The translations under genes were made by a program, and so were the position numbers. From Acidobacteriota bacterium (GTDB taxonomy: Bacteria; Acidobacteriota; Terriglobia; Terriglobales; Acidobacteriaceae), in contig JAJXXN010000139.1 in assembly GCA_021781075.1 (NCBI GenBank), positions 1 to 12,515 on the forward strand: DNA of 12,515 nucleotides, given 5' to 3'. This document shows, in pieces, positions 1 through 7,843 of the stretch (position 1 is the stretch's first letter; every line of letters begins with the position of its first letter). The notes below the pieces were generated by a model. That model was given only the letters and a program-made list of their open reading frames with translations. It had not been told where the DNA came from and made no database searches.

Positions 1-1705
1 TACTGGAAAAGTGAGATGTCAGGCGCGCCATGCTCTCGCGTATGCGAGCTACCCAGGCAACGGGAATACCACTGCGGTTTCGATGGTAAAACTCGGGAAC
101 CACCTCGTTTTCAAGGAGTGCGTAGAGAGCCTCGGCTTCGGCTGCATCCCAAGCTGGATCGCAATCGTGTTCCTTGCCATCACCCAGTGCCCACCCCACC
201 TCGGGCGTATAGGCTTCAGCCCACCAGCCATCCAACTCAGACAGGTTGAGCCCGCCATTGACAAGAACCTTCATGCCGCTTGTGCCGCACGCCTCCCAAG
301 GTCGTCTCGGGGTATTGAGCCATACGTCAACCCCTTGTACAAGACGTTCACTCATCAGCACATCGTAATCACTGAGGAAAACCACATGCTTGCGCGCTTC
401 GAAACGTCTGACGAAACGAGTCCACTCCTGAATCATAGCCTGGCCAGCCTGATCTGCGGGATGGGCTTTGCCCGCAACGACCAGCTGCACGGGATGTTTT
501 GAGTTTGTCAGGATGCGCAAGAGTCTCTCAGGGTCATGCAATAATAGGTTCGGCCTCTTGTAGGTCGCAAAGCGACGCGCAAATCCAAGCGTCAAGGTGT
601 TGGCATCAAAGATGTCCTGTATACTCCCGGCCTCCCCGAGTGATCCACCAGAGGCGGCCAACTGCTTAGACAAACGTTCTCGGACATAGACAACAAGAGA
701 TGTACGTGCATCAGCGCGAAGTTGCCAGATATCGTCATCAGGTGCACTCCGGATCCGATCTTCAAGGGTTTCCGTTGTTCCCAACCAGCGCTCTTTACCA
801 CAGTAATTAGTCCAAAGCGCATCAGCTTCCGCGGAATCCCAACTCGGCATATGCACACCATTGGTCACGTGTCCCACCGGCACTTCAATCTCCGGCCAAT
901 GGGGAAAGAGAGGCTGAAAGATCCCCCGGCTTACCTCGCCATGCAAACGACTAACTCCGTTGATGGCACCACTCCCCCGGGCAGCCAGGTAGGCCATATT
1001 GAATTGTTCTGTGGGATCGTCCGGATTGAGCCGGCCGAGAGCCAATAGGTCACGTATCGAAATGCCGAGACAATTACGGGCGTACTCACCGAAATAGTGT
1101 TCGATGAGCGTGGGTTCAAAACGATCAAAACCGTGCAGCTTGATGGGCGGAAGTGAATCGATTGAGGCCTGGGATTGTTCCAGAGCGGATAAAATCTCAA
1201 GCGGCAAGCGGGCAGCGCTCAGCAAGTCATTCTTTGCGCAGTAAGAATCAAACTCCGCGAGCCACCGGCTCATTTGCCCGGCATCATTCTGCCAGCCAAG
1301 GCGCTGTTGCGGGGCAAGCATGTGTGGTGCATAAGCGGCAAGCAGACGATGCGCTTCAGCAGCCAGCGTGGCCAGGTGATGGCGCGGGCCAGTGAGAATG
1401 GCCGCGTGCGAGCCACTGGCTGCAAGAATGCCCTCCCATATCGCAATCTCCTGCGCTGAACTTAAAACCATGCGGCAATCAAGAGATTGTGCATGTTCGG
1501 TGAGGATGTGCCAGAGTTGCAGCAGGAACGAAGGCCAGGAAAAAATGTTGGGGTTCTGCCATACGGCAAGTCCCTCGTCGCGACGGGCACGGTTGAACTC
1601 CGACGCGATGAAGCGCGCGGCGCGCTCGCTAGAGGTGACGAGCCAGCCGCCGTTGAGCAGCCATTGGTCCAACTCTTCAGAGAGTTTGCGCGGTTGCACG
1701 GACAA
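1..1705 (-). CDS. glgP: In-frame chimera: DNA-repair-protein N-terminus joined to alpha-glucan phosphorylase catalytic region (3' end outside window)
   Basis: The frame is open from an upstream TAA at 1732-1730 to the left edge (about 568 codons), so the gene is cut by the window. I choose TTG at 1705 because AGGGGGA (1720-1714) lies 8 nt upstream; GTG at 1699 is the alternative. Residues 1 to about 190 match the start of the 'probable DNA repair protein' family related to PD-(D/E)XK nucleases and RecB-like helicases, with motifs such as LVTSSERAARFI, SSAQEIAIWEGIL and LLSAARLPLEIL. From about residue 192 the protein is glycogen/alpha-glucan phosphorylase (GT35, Thermotoga-like type): DRFEPTLIEHYFGEYA, NGVSRLHGEVSR (249-260), FARRFATYKRPN, and CGTSGMKV with the expected pyridoxal-phosphate lysine K479. 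The roughly 400 N-terminal residues of a normal GlgP (DUF3417 and the first half of the catalytic core) are missing, so phosphorolysis of glucan is unlikely. Both halves are recognised with good confidence; whether the joined gene is biological is doubtful. Confidence 0.85.
   Translation of the reverse strand, partial: MSVQPRKLSEELDQWLLNGGWLVTSSERAARFIASEFNRARRDEGLAVWQNPNIFSWPSFLLQLWHILTEHAQSLDCRMVLSSAQEIAIWEGILAASGSHAAILTGPRHHLATLAAEAHRLLAAYAPHMLAPQQRLGWQNDAGQMSRWLAEFDSYCAKNDLLSAARLPLEILSALEQSQASIDSLPPIKLHGFDRFEPTLIEHYFGEYARNCLGISIRDLLALGRLNPDDPTEQFNMAYLAARGSGAINGVSRLHGEVSRGIFQPLFPHWPEIEVPVGHVTNGVHMPSWDSAEADALWTNYCGKERWLGTTETLEDRIRSAPDDDIWQLRADARTSLVVYVRERLSKQLAASGGSLGEAGSIQDIFDANTLTLGFARRFATYKRPNLLLHDPERLLRILTNSKHPVQLVVAGKAHPADQAGQAMIQEWTRFVRRFEARKHVVFLSDYDVLMSERLVQGVDVWLNTPRRPWEACGTSGMKVLVNGGLNLSELDGWWAEAYTPEVGWALGDGKEHDCDPAWDAAEAEALYALLENEVVPEFYHRNRSGIPVAWVARIRESMARLTSHFSS
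1109..1138 (-). other. Junction between the two unrelated protein families
   Basis: Reading on the minus strand, codons from CTG (1138) give LHGFDRFEPT. In the repair family a segment like L-x-GFD is expected here, and in GlgP the expected segment is GHDRFEP followed by a Leu-Ile-Glu helix. The shared Asp-Arg-Phe-like stretch means the switch can be located only to within these codons. No stop, frameshift or repeat marks the place. Confidence 0.65.
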
Positions 1706-1767
1706 GAGCCACTTCCCCCTGCACACACTTTATCGCAGGCGTCCCATGCGGTTGTACACTGGAGTGG

Positions 1768-2664
1768 ATGAAACCGCAAGCAGCCATTGTATTCATCGTT
1801 GCCGGTTTTTTTTGCCTTGCGTCGCCCGGCTGCAAGCATGAGGCGAACCCCGCGCCCGTCGATGCGGCGAAGTACAAGGTGTACAAACTGCGCGGCAACG
1901 TTGTTTCGACCAATCCTTCAACTGGCGAAGCCACTTTGGCGCATGAGGCGATTCCCGGCTTCATGGAAGCGATGACGATGCCATACAAGCTGAAGGACGC
2001 GAGTGTCCTGGGCGAGCTGCATCCCGGCGACAAGCTGACTGCCGATTTGCTGGTATCCCAAGGCGCGGACGCGAGCGTGTTGCTGGACCACATTGTGATT
2101 GTTGCCCAGGGCGCGCCGGATTACCGGCCCTCGGGGGTTTTCCACGTGCCCGCGCCGGGCGACCAAGTCCCTGATTTCAAGTTGACCAACCAGGATGGGG
2201 GAGCGGTCCACTTTGGTGAATACAGGGGCAAGGCGCTGCTGGTGACATTCATCTACACGCGCTGCCCGCTGCCGAATTTTTGCCCGCGTGTGACCAGAAA
2301 TTTTGCCCTGATGGAACAAAAGCTGGCTGCGCAGCCGAAGCTCTATGCGCGGACGCACCTGCTGTGCATCAGCTTTGACCCGGAGCATGACACACCGGGG
2401 CGGTTGAGGGCATATGCGGAAGGCTATGCGATTGGTGGCAGGCCGAATTACACACATTGGGGATTTGCGGTCGCATCCAAAAATGGCCTGGGGGATTTGG
2501 CAAAATATTTTGATGTGGGCATGACCAATGAGGCGGATTCGACGATTACGCACACGCTCTCGACAACACTCATCGGGCCGGACGGCAAAGTGGCGAGGTT
2601 TTACCCGGGCAATGAGTGGACGGTGGATGAAGTGATGAACGATGTGCAGGCGCTGCTGAAATGA
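1768..2664 (+). CDS. Sco1/SenC family copper lipoprotein with N-terminal CusF-like domain
   Basis: This is a predicted periplasmic, membrane-anchored copper chaperone or thiol redox protein, probably for assembly of the CuA centre of cytochrome oxidase. Residues 1-22 form a lipoprotein signal (hydrophobic run, then SPGC, with Cys22 as lipidation site). Residues about 36-115 resemble the CusF/copper-binding domain, with His59, Met66, Met69 and Met71 in HEAIPGFMEAMTMPY. Residues about 130-298 are the thioredoxin-like Sco domain: TRCPLPNFCP places the two cysteines at 166 and 172 (CX5C, where classical Sco1 has CX3C), and His262 in THTLSTTLIGPDG fits the third copper ligand. The start ATG has GGAG only 3 nt away, so initiation may be weak, but the signal peptide fixes the start. 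It overlaps the next gene by ATGA. The fusion of the two copper domains is clear; the exact client oxidase is unknown. Confidence 0.9.
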   Translation: MKPQAAIVFIVAGFFCLASPGCKHEANPAPVDAAKYKVYKLRGNVVSTNPSTGEATLAHEAIPGFMEAMTMPYKLKDASVLGELHPGDKLTADLLVSQGADASVLLDHIVIVAQGAPDYRPSGVFHVPAPGDQVPDFKLTNQDGGAVHFGEYRGKALLVTFIYTRCPLPNFCPRVTRNFALMEQKLAAQPKLYARTHLLCISFDPEHDTPGRLRAYAEGYAIGGRPNYTHWGFAVASKNGLGDLAKYFDVGMTNEADSTITHTLSTTLIGPDGKVARFYPGNEWTVDEVMNDVQALLK

Positions 2665-3158
2665 TTGTAGTGTTGATGGGGGTTGCCGGCTCGGGCAAGA
2701 GCACCGTGGCTGCGGCCTTGCGCGCGCAAACAGGCTGGGAGTTTGCCGAGGGGGACGATTACCACCCGGAGGAGAACCGCGCAAAGATGGCGGCAGGCAT
2801 TGCGCTGACGGACGAAGACCGCAAGCCATGGCTGGAGGCCCTGCATCAGGTCTTGACGAAGTGGGAGCAAAGCGGCGTGAACGGAATTCTGACCTGCTCG
2901 GCGCTGAAGAAGAGCTACCGCGATAGGCTGCGGGAGGGCTTGAATGGGTTGCGGTTTGTGTGGCTCAATCCGCGGCAAAGCGCGCTTGAAAGTCGTTTGG
3001 CGCAACGCACGGGGCATTATTTCAACCGGTCGCTGCTGGCAAGCCAGTTGGAGACGCTTGAGACGCCGGGAGGCGATGAAGGCGTGCTCGAGTTGAATGG
3101 CGATGAGACGGCGGAGGAGCTTGCACGGCGGATACTGGATGCTCTCAAGAGAAGTTGA
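2661..3158 (+). CDS. gntK: Gluconokinase (thermoresistant type)
   Basis: This is a predicted cytosolic ATP:D-gluconate 6-phosphotransferase (EC 2.7.1.12), feeding gluconate into the pentose phosphate or Entner-Doudoroff route as 6-phosphogluconate. The 165-residue length is normal for the family. The P-loop is GVAGSGKS (residues 7-14). Family motifs follow: GDDYHPEENRAKMAAG (31-46), LTDEDRKPWL (49-58), CSALKKSYRDRLR (79-91), and an RTGHYF segment followed by SQLETLETP near the C-terminus. The start codon overlaps the stop of the Sco gene (ATGA), which points to translational coupling although the functions look unrelated. No gluconate permease, dehydratase or GntR regulator is visible nearby. 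Confidence 0.92.
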   Translation: MIVVLMGVAGSGKSTVAAALRAQTGWEFAEGDDYHPEENRAKMAAGIALTDEDRKPWLEALHQVLTKWEQSGVNGILTCSALKKSYRDRLREGLNGLRFVWLNPRQSALESRLAQRTGHYFNRSLLASQLETLETPGGDEGVLELNGDETAEELARRILDALKRS

Positions 3159-3213
3159 AGCCAAACTCGGCTCCGAATCATCCAACAGATAAAATCACAA
3201 GAGAGGTTTGATT

Positions 3214-3579
3214 TTGGCCAAGATCACAATCATTTTTGCAATTCTGCTCATTGCGCTCGGCCTCGCCGGCTACTTCGGGACAGGCTCGATGCACCCGACA
3301 GCTTTGATTCCTGCGTGGATCGGCGCTGTGCTGGCGGTGGGCGGCGTGCTCTCCATCAGCAAGAGCGAATCACGGCGCAAATTGTTTGCGCATGTGAACG
3401 TGACGGTTGCACTGCTCGCCTTCATTGGCGCGGCGGTGGAAATTGTGCGCTCACTGCTCAAAGGCGCGCCCAACACAACGGCCCTCACCAGCAAGATTGC
3501 GCTGGCGGCATTGCTGCTGGTTTACATTGTCCTTTGCGTCCGCTCGTTCATCGATGCCCGCCGCACAGGCAAGGTCTAA
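3214..3579 (+). CDS. Small four-helix integral membrane protein of unknown function
   Basis: I choose TTG at 3214 (MAKITIIFAILL...) because AGAGG at 3202-3206 then sits 7 nt upstream; TTG at 3208 is in frame but too close to that site. The 121-residue protein has about four hydrophobic segments (roughly residues 3-20, 30-48, 60-80 and 90-110), with short polar loops (SKSESRRK, KGAPNTTA) and a basic tail ARRTGKV. It resembles a widespread uncharacterised family of about 120 residues with an N-terminal AKxT start and a HPTALIPA motif after helix 1; no function is known to me. It is followed 3 bp later by the ABC exporter start, so the two are probably co-transcribed. It may be an accessory membrane protein, but that is only positional inference. 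Confidence 0.75.
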   Translation: MAKITIIFAILLIALGLAGYFGTGSMHPTALIPAWIGAVLAVGGVLSISKSESRRKLFAHVNVTVALLAFIGAAVEIVRSLLKGAPNTTALTSKIALAALLLVYIVLCVRSFIDARRTGKV

Positions 3580-3582
3580 CCA

Positions 3583-5469
3583 ATGCGCGGCATGCCGGGT
3601 GGTGGAATGGGAATGCAAGCCGAGCGTGGCGCGCGCGGCACGGGTCTGAAAGCGGCCGTGGCTGCCTTGCCGAAACCGAAGCCCAGCTTCAAAAAACTGT
3701 GGCCGCAGATTTGGGCGATGATGCGCCCGCGCATGGGCCTTGTACTCCTGGGGCTGCTGTTGACATCCATCCGGTCGGTTGCGGGACTGGCCGTTCCCTA
3801 TATCAGCAAATTTTTTATCGACAAAGTGGTCACCGCGCGTCCGCCGCAACTCAACCTGATTCCCACCTTCATCCTCATTGTGCTGGGCGCGACCATCGTC
3901 CAGGCCATCAGCTCGTTCACGCTGACGCAACTGCTCTCGGTGGAGGGGCAGAAGCTGATTGCTGAATTGCGGCGGCGGGTTCAACGACACATTGGCCTGC
4001 TGCCGGTCAGCTTTTATGATGAAAACCGCAGCGGGACGCTGGTGGCGCGCATCATGACCGACGTGGAGGGGATCCGCAACATCATTGGAACGGGGCTGGT
4101 CGAGTTCTTTGGCGGCTCGTTGACGGCCATTCTCGTCTTTGCCTACCTGCTGCACCGCAGTGTGCTGGTCACGCTTTCAGTCTTCGCGGTGATTGCCGTC
4201 TTTACCTTCTTCCTGCAGATGGGCTTCAGGACCATACGGCCGATCTTCCGTGAACGCGGCAAGATCAACGCCGATGTGACAGGGAGATTGACGGAGTCGC
4301 TTGGCGGCGTGCGCGTGATCAAGGGCTACCACGCGGAAGAGCGCGAGCACGAGGTTTTTTCCGGCGGCGTGCAAAAGCTCCTGGACAATGTGATGAAGTC
4401 GCTGAAGATGACGAGCGCGCTGGGCTCGGCCTCCACGGTTGTGCTGGGGGTGGTAAGCGCAATCGTGATGTACCTGGGCGCAAAGAGCGTGCTCGCCGGC
4501 AACTGGACATTCGGCGATTATTTCAGCTACAACATTTTTCTCGCGTTCATGATCGCGCCGGTCTTGCAGATTGTGAACATCGGGACGCAGTTGACGGAGG
4601 CGTTCGCGGGGTTGGACCGCACGAATGAGATTTTGCACGAGCTGGAGGAGAATGCCGACCCGCGGCGGACGGAGACTCTGCCGCCGATCAATGGCAAGGT
4701 GGAGTTCGAGGATGTGGTCTTTTCCTATCAGGAAGGCAAGCCGGTGCTGCACGGAATCAGCTTTGAGGCGAAACCGGGGACGGTGACGGCGCTGGTTGGC
4801 TCTTCCGGTTCGGGCAAATCCACGATCATCAGCCTGGTCTGCGCCTTCCACACGCCGGGCGCGGGACGCGTGCTGGTGGATGGGTACGACCTGTCACGAG
4901 TGAACCTCAACAGCTTTCGCTCACAATTGGGCGTGGTGCTGCAGGATTCGTTTTTGTTCGACGGCTCAATTCGCGAGAATGTGATGTTCTCGCGGCCGGG
5001 GGCCACGGAGGCGGAGTTTTTGGCCGCATGCCGCACGGCGCGGGTGGATGAGTTCGCCGAGCGCTTCCCCGAGGGGTACGAGACGATCGTTGGCGAGCGG
5101 GGAGTGAAGTTGAGCGGCGGTCAGCGGCAGCGGTTGTCGATTGCAAGGGCGCTGTTGGCGAACCCGCGGATATTGATTTTGGATGAGGCGACGAGCTCGC
5201 TTGATTCGGAGTCGGAGGCAATGATCCAGGCGGGATTATCCAAGCTGATGGAGGGGCGGACGACGTTTGTGATTGCGCACCGGCTGTCGACGATCCGACG
5301 CGCGGACCAGATTCTGGTCGTCGAAGAAGGTCGGATTGTGGAGCGCGGCAATCACGAGCAGTTGTACGCGAAGGAGGGCCGTTACTATGACCTCTACACG
5401 CGGCAGCATGGGCTGGAGGCGAATTTGTTTTTGGCTCCGGGCGAGGGGGACAAGGTGGAGGTGGGTTAA
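3583..5469 (+). CDS. MsbA-type ABC exporter, fused transmembrane and ATPase domains
   Basis: This half-transporter of 628 residues is expected to work as a homodimer in the inner membrane, exporting a lipid or hydrophobic compound. An unusual Gly/Met-rich leader (MRGMPGGGMGM) and a basic linker precede the six-helix domain (about residues 50-345). The ATPase domain starts near 373. It shows the A-loop Tyr382, Walker A GSSGSGKST (406-414), Q-loop Gln454, signature LSGGQ (510-514), Walker B ILILDE with Asp534 and Glu535, and H-loop His566, so all catalytic residues are present. Several in-frame ATG codons lie in the leader, so the true start may be slightly downstream; AAGG at 3570-3573 supports ATG 3583. 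It is the last gene of the plus-strand cluster. The substrate cannot be read from sequence. Confidence 0.95.
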   Translation: MRGMPGGGMGMQAERGARGTGLKAAVAALPKPKPSFKKLWPQIWAMMRPRMGLVLLGLLLTSIRSVAGLAVPYISKFFIDKVVTARPPQLNLIPTFILIVLGATIVQAISSFTLTQLLSVEGQKLIAELRRRVQRHIGLLPVSFYDENRSGTLVARIMTDVEGIRNIIGTGLVEFFGGSLTAILVFAYLLHRSVLVTLSVFAVIAVFTFFLQMGFRTIRPIFRERGKINADVTGRLTESLGGVRVIKGYHAEEREHEVFSGGVQKLLDNVMKSLKMTSALGSASTVVLGVVSAIVMYLGAKSVLAGNWTFGDYFSYNIFLAFMIAPVLQIVNIGTQLTEAFAGLDRTNEILHELEENADPRRTETLPPINGKVEFEDVVFSYQEGKPVLHGISFEAKPGTVTALVGSSGSGKSTIISLVCAFHTPGAGRVLVDGYDLSRVNLNSFRSQLGVVLQDSFLFDGSIRENVMFSRPGATEAEFLAACRTARVDEFAERFPEGYETIVGERGVKLSGGQRQRLSIARALLANPRILILDEATSSLDSESEAMIQAGLSKLMEGRTTFVIAHRLSTIRRADQILVVEEGRIVERGNHEQLYAKEGRYYDLYTRQHGLEANLFLAPGEGDKVEVG

Positions 5470-5510
5470 AGAATTTTGGATTTCATAGACTTCATACCTT
5501 CTACATGCAG

Positions 5511-5639
5511 TCACGAGTCCTCCCGCTCCGGCTTGCGTTCATAATAGGCGTCGCGATTGATACGGTCCTCGTAGTCGCGCAGGTCTTCCTCTTCCTCGCG
5601 TTTCTTGCGCTCTTCGCGTTCTTCCCTTCCGTCGCTCAT
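5511..5639 (-). CDS. 42-residue highly charged small protein
   Basis: The frame starts at ATG 5639-5637 and ends at TGA 5513-5511. GAGGTG (about 5652-5647) lies 7 nt upstream of the ATG, an excellent ribosome binding site. The gene starts 22 bp after the stop of oligopeptidase B on the same strand, so it is probably the tail of that transcript. The product begins MSDGREEREERKKREEEEDL and continues RDYEDRINRDAYYERKPEREDS; about 30 of 42 residues are Arg, Lys, Glu or Asp. It should be a single charged helix or disordered, soluble, with no membrane segment and no cysteine. I know no function. The binding site and the ordered ending support a real gene over chance. Confidence 0.6.
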   Translation of the reverse strand: MSDGREEREERKKREEEEDLRDYEDRINRDAYYERKPEREDS

Positions 5640-5661
5640 GCAAATGCACCTCGCAATCAGG

Positions 5662-7752
5662 CTAAACCAGCCCGAGTTCCCTCAGCAGGAATGCATAATC
5701 AAAGGCAATCTCCTTCAAATAATCATACCTACCGCTGGCGCCGCCGTGGCCTGCCTCCATGTTGGTCACCAACAGAAGCGGGTTGGCATCCTGCTTCTGT
5801 GTGCGCAGCTTGGCAACATATTTGGCCGGTTCCCAGTACATGACCTGCGAATCATTGAGCGAGGTCTTCACCAGCATGGCCGGGTAGTGGGCCGGGCGGA
5901 GGTTGTCGTAAGGCGAGTAACCCAGCATGTATTTGAAATACTCTTCTTCGTTTGGATCTCCCCACTCCTCGTACTCGGGAACTGTGAGCGGGAGTGATGC
6001 GTCGAGCATGGTGTTCATCACATCGACAAATGGAACATGTGAAAGCACGGCGCGGAAGAGACCGGGGCGGAGGTTGGTGACGGCGCCCATCAACAGGCCG
6101 CCGGCTGAGCCGCCTTCGATGGCGATGCGCCCTGGCGAGCCAAATTCTTGCGCGATCAAATGCTCGGCACAAGCGATGAAATCGGTGAAGGTATTCATCT
6201 TGTGGAGCATTTTCCCCGCGTCGTGCCACGGTGTTCCGAGGTCGCCGCCGCCGCGGATGTGCGCATAGGCCATGACGATGCCGCGGTCAAGGAGACTGAG
6301 TCGAGTGGAGTTGAAACCAACGGGTAGTGAATACCCGTAGCTGCCATAGGCGTAGACGTAAAGCGGGTTTCGGCCGGGCGAGAATTTGTCTTTGCGGTAG
6401 ACGAGCGAGACGGGGACGAGTGTGCCGTCCGCCGCCGGTGCATGGAGGCGCGCGGAAGCGTAGTGCGTGCGATCAAATCCGCCCGGGACTTCCTGCTCCT
6501 TGAGTAGCGTGGATTGCGCGGTTGCCACGTCGTATTCGTAAACGGACGCCGGCGAGACCAATGATTGATATGCGTAGCGAAAGCGCGTCTCGGAAAAAAT
6601 GCGGTTGACGTGGGGATATGCTGTGTAGGCGGGCTCGGGGAAGCTGATTTCCTCGGCGGGTGCAGCGGCAGTTCCCTCGCCTGAAAATTTCCAAATATGA
6701 AGCTTGGGCAATCCGTCTTCGCGCTCACATGCGATGAAGAAGTCGCGGAAGAGGTCGATGTCTTCGAGCATGAGGCTGCTGCTGTGTGGGATGAGTTCGG
6801 TCCAGTTGGATTCACCGGGTGTGGCGACAGGCGCGGTGGCGAGGCGAAAGTTGCGGCCACGGTCGTTGGTGCGGATGAACCAATGGCTGTTGCGGTGGTC
6901 GATGTAGTACTCGTGCTGGTCGCGGCGCGGGGCGATGAGGGTGAATTGGCCGTTGGGCTCTGCGGCGCGGAGGACGCGCGCCTCGCTGGCGGTGTGGCTT
7001 GCGGAGTTCAGGATGAGAAATTCGCCGTCGCGGGTGCGGGAGATGGAGATGTTGAATCGCTCGTCCTCCTCCTGGTAGACAAGCTCATCAGTGGAGTGAG
7101 GCGCGTCGAGTGTATGGCGGAAAAGCTGGAACTGGCGCTTCTGCTCCTCATCCTCAACTGTGTAATAGAGCGTTTTGTTGTCCGCGGCCCAGACGACGGA
7201 GCCTGCGCGCTCGGCGATGGTGGAGGTTTGGCCGGTGGCGAGGTCTTTGATGTGGAGCGTGTATTGGCGGAAGCCGGTGGTGTCAGTGGTGTAGGCGAGA
7301 AAACGCCCGCAATCGGAGATGTCCGTGTCGCCTATTGCAAGAAAACTCTCCCCTTCGGCAAGTTGATTGCAATCGAGAAAGGTGATTTCCGTGGCGCCTG
7401 GGGCGGGCGCGAGCTCTGTTTCGTTGTTGACGGCAATGCGGGAGTAGCTTGCGTACTGTTTGCCCTCTTCGGTGCGGGTGAGGTACCACCAGCCGCCATC
7501 GCGGTATGGGACGCTGACATCGGTTTGCTTGATGTGGTTGAGCATCTCGTTGTAAAGGGTTTCACGCAACGGCGCAAGCGGCGCCATGAAGGCCTCTGCG
7601 TAAGCATTTTCAGCTTCAAGGTAGGCGCGAACCTCGGGGTTCTCTTTTTGGCGAAGCCACGCGTAGTCGTCGTGGAGGGTGATGCCGAAAAGGGTTTTGG
7701 TTTGAGGTTCCTTGCGTGCAATGGGAGGGGTGGGAAGCGTGCCGGAGTTCAT
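5662..7752 (-). CDS. ptrB: Oligopeptidase B (S9A prolyl oligopeptidase family)
   Basis: This serine peptidase (EC 3.4.21.83) cleaves short peptides after basic residues. The 696-residue length is normal and no signal peptide is seen, so it is probably cytosolic. The N-terminal part contains the family signature DDYAWLRQKENPEVRAYLEAEN, followed by the beta-propeller (about residues 75-410) and the C-terminal alpha/beta hydrolase domain. The catalytic triad is visible: Ser549 in GGSAGG, Asp634 in LNDSQVMYWEP and His669 in MEAGHGG. A TAG immediately precedes the ATG in frame, so this is the earliest possible start; no clear Shine-Dalgarno is seen. The 91 bp upstream is shared with the divergent Nudix gene. 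A long open frame on the opposite strand (6697-7806) is a shadow. Confidence 0.95.
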   Translation of the reverse strand: MNSGTLPTPPIARKEPQTKTLFGITLHDDYAWLRQKENPEVRAYLEAENAYAEAFMAPLAPLRETLYNEMLNHIKQTDVSVPYRDGGWWYLTRTEEGKQYASYSRIAVNNETELAPAPGATEITFLDCNQLAEGESFLAIGDTDISDCGRFLAYTTDTTGFRQYTLHIKDLATGQTSTIAERAGSVVWAADNKTLYYTVEDEEQKRQFQLFRHTLDAPHSTDELVYQEEDERFNISISRTRDGEFLILNSASHTASEARVLRAAEPNGQFTLIAPRRDQHEYYIDHRNSHWFIRTNDRGRNFRLATAPVATPGESNWTELIPHSSSLMLEDIDLFRDFFIACEREDGLPKLHIWKFSGEGTAAAPAEEISFPEPAYTAYPHVNRIFSETRFRYAYQSLVSPASVYEYDVATAQSTLLKEQEVPGGFDRTHYASARLHAPAADGTLVPVSLVYRKDKFSPGRNPLYVYAYGSYGYSLPVGFNSTRLSLLDRGIVMAYAHIRGGGDLGTPWHDAGKMLHKMNTFTDFIACAEHLIAQEFGSPGRIAIEGGSAGGLLMGAVTNLRPGLFRAVLSHVPFVDVMNTMLDASLPLTVPEYEEWGDPNEEEYFKYMLGYSPYDNLRPAHYPAMLVKTSLNDSQVMYWEPAKYVAKLRTQKQDANPLLLVTNMEAGHGGASGRYDYLKEIAFDYAFLLRELGLV

Positions 7753-7843
7753 CTATTTCAGTTTAAATCCGCTGGCGGGAAAGCAAGACCATGGAGAGTG
7801 AATTGAGGGGTACGGATTGACGCGGAGCGATTACACTGGTTGA

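Noticed and set aside
11..502. 163-codon plus-strand frame at the left edge
   Set aside because: It lies antisense to clear alpha-glucan phosphorylase motifs, including the PLP-lysine segment.
931..1200. Short minus-strand frames suggesting a broken, frameshifted pseudogene in the first 1.7 kb
   Set aside because: Translation in the correct frame is open from 1705 to 1; the short frames are in other registers. The oddity is a fusion, not a frameshift.
1729..1758. Minus-strand promoter (TGTACA / GATAAA, 18-bp spacing) before the chimeric gene
   Set aside because: Each box matches consensus at only four of six positions; too weak to annotate.
1918..2829. 303-codon minus-strand frame across the Sco and gluconokinase genes
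   Set aside because: Arg/Pro/Gln-rich antisense shadow; both plus-strand genes have full family motifs.
6697..7806. 369-codon open frame on the plus strand opposite oligopeptidase B
   Set aside because: It is a Val/Gly/Glu-rich shadow of a GC-rich gene with a complete catalytic triad on the other strand; no family resemblance or start signal.
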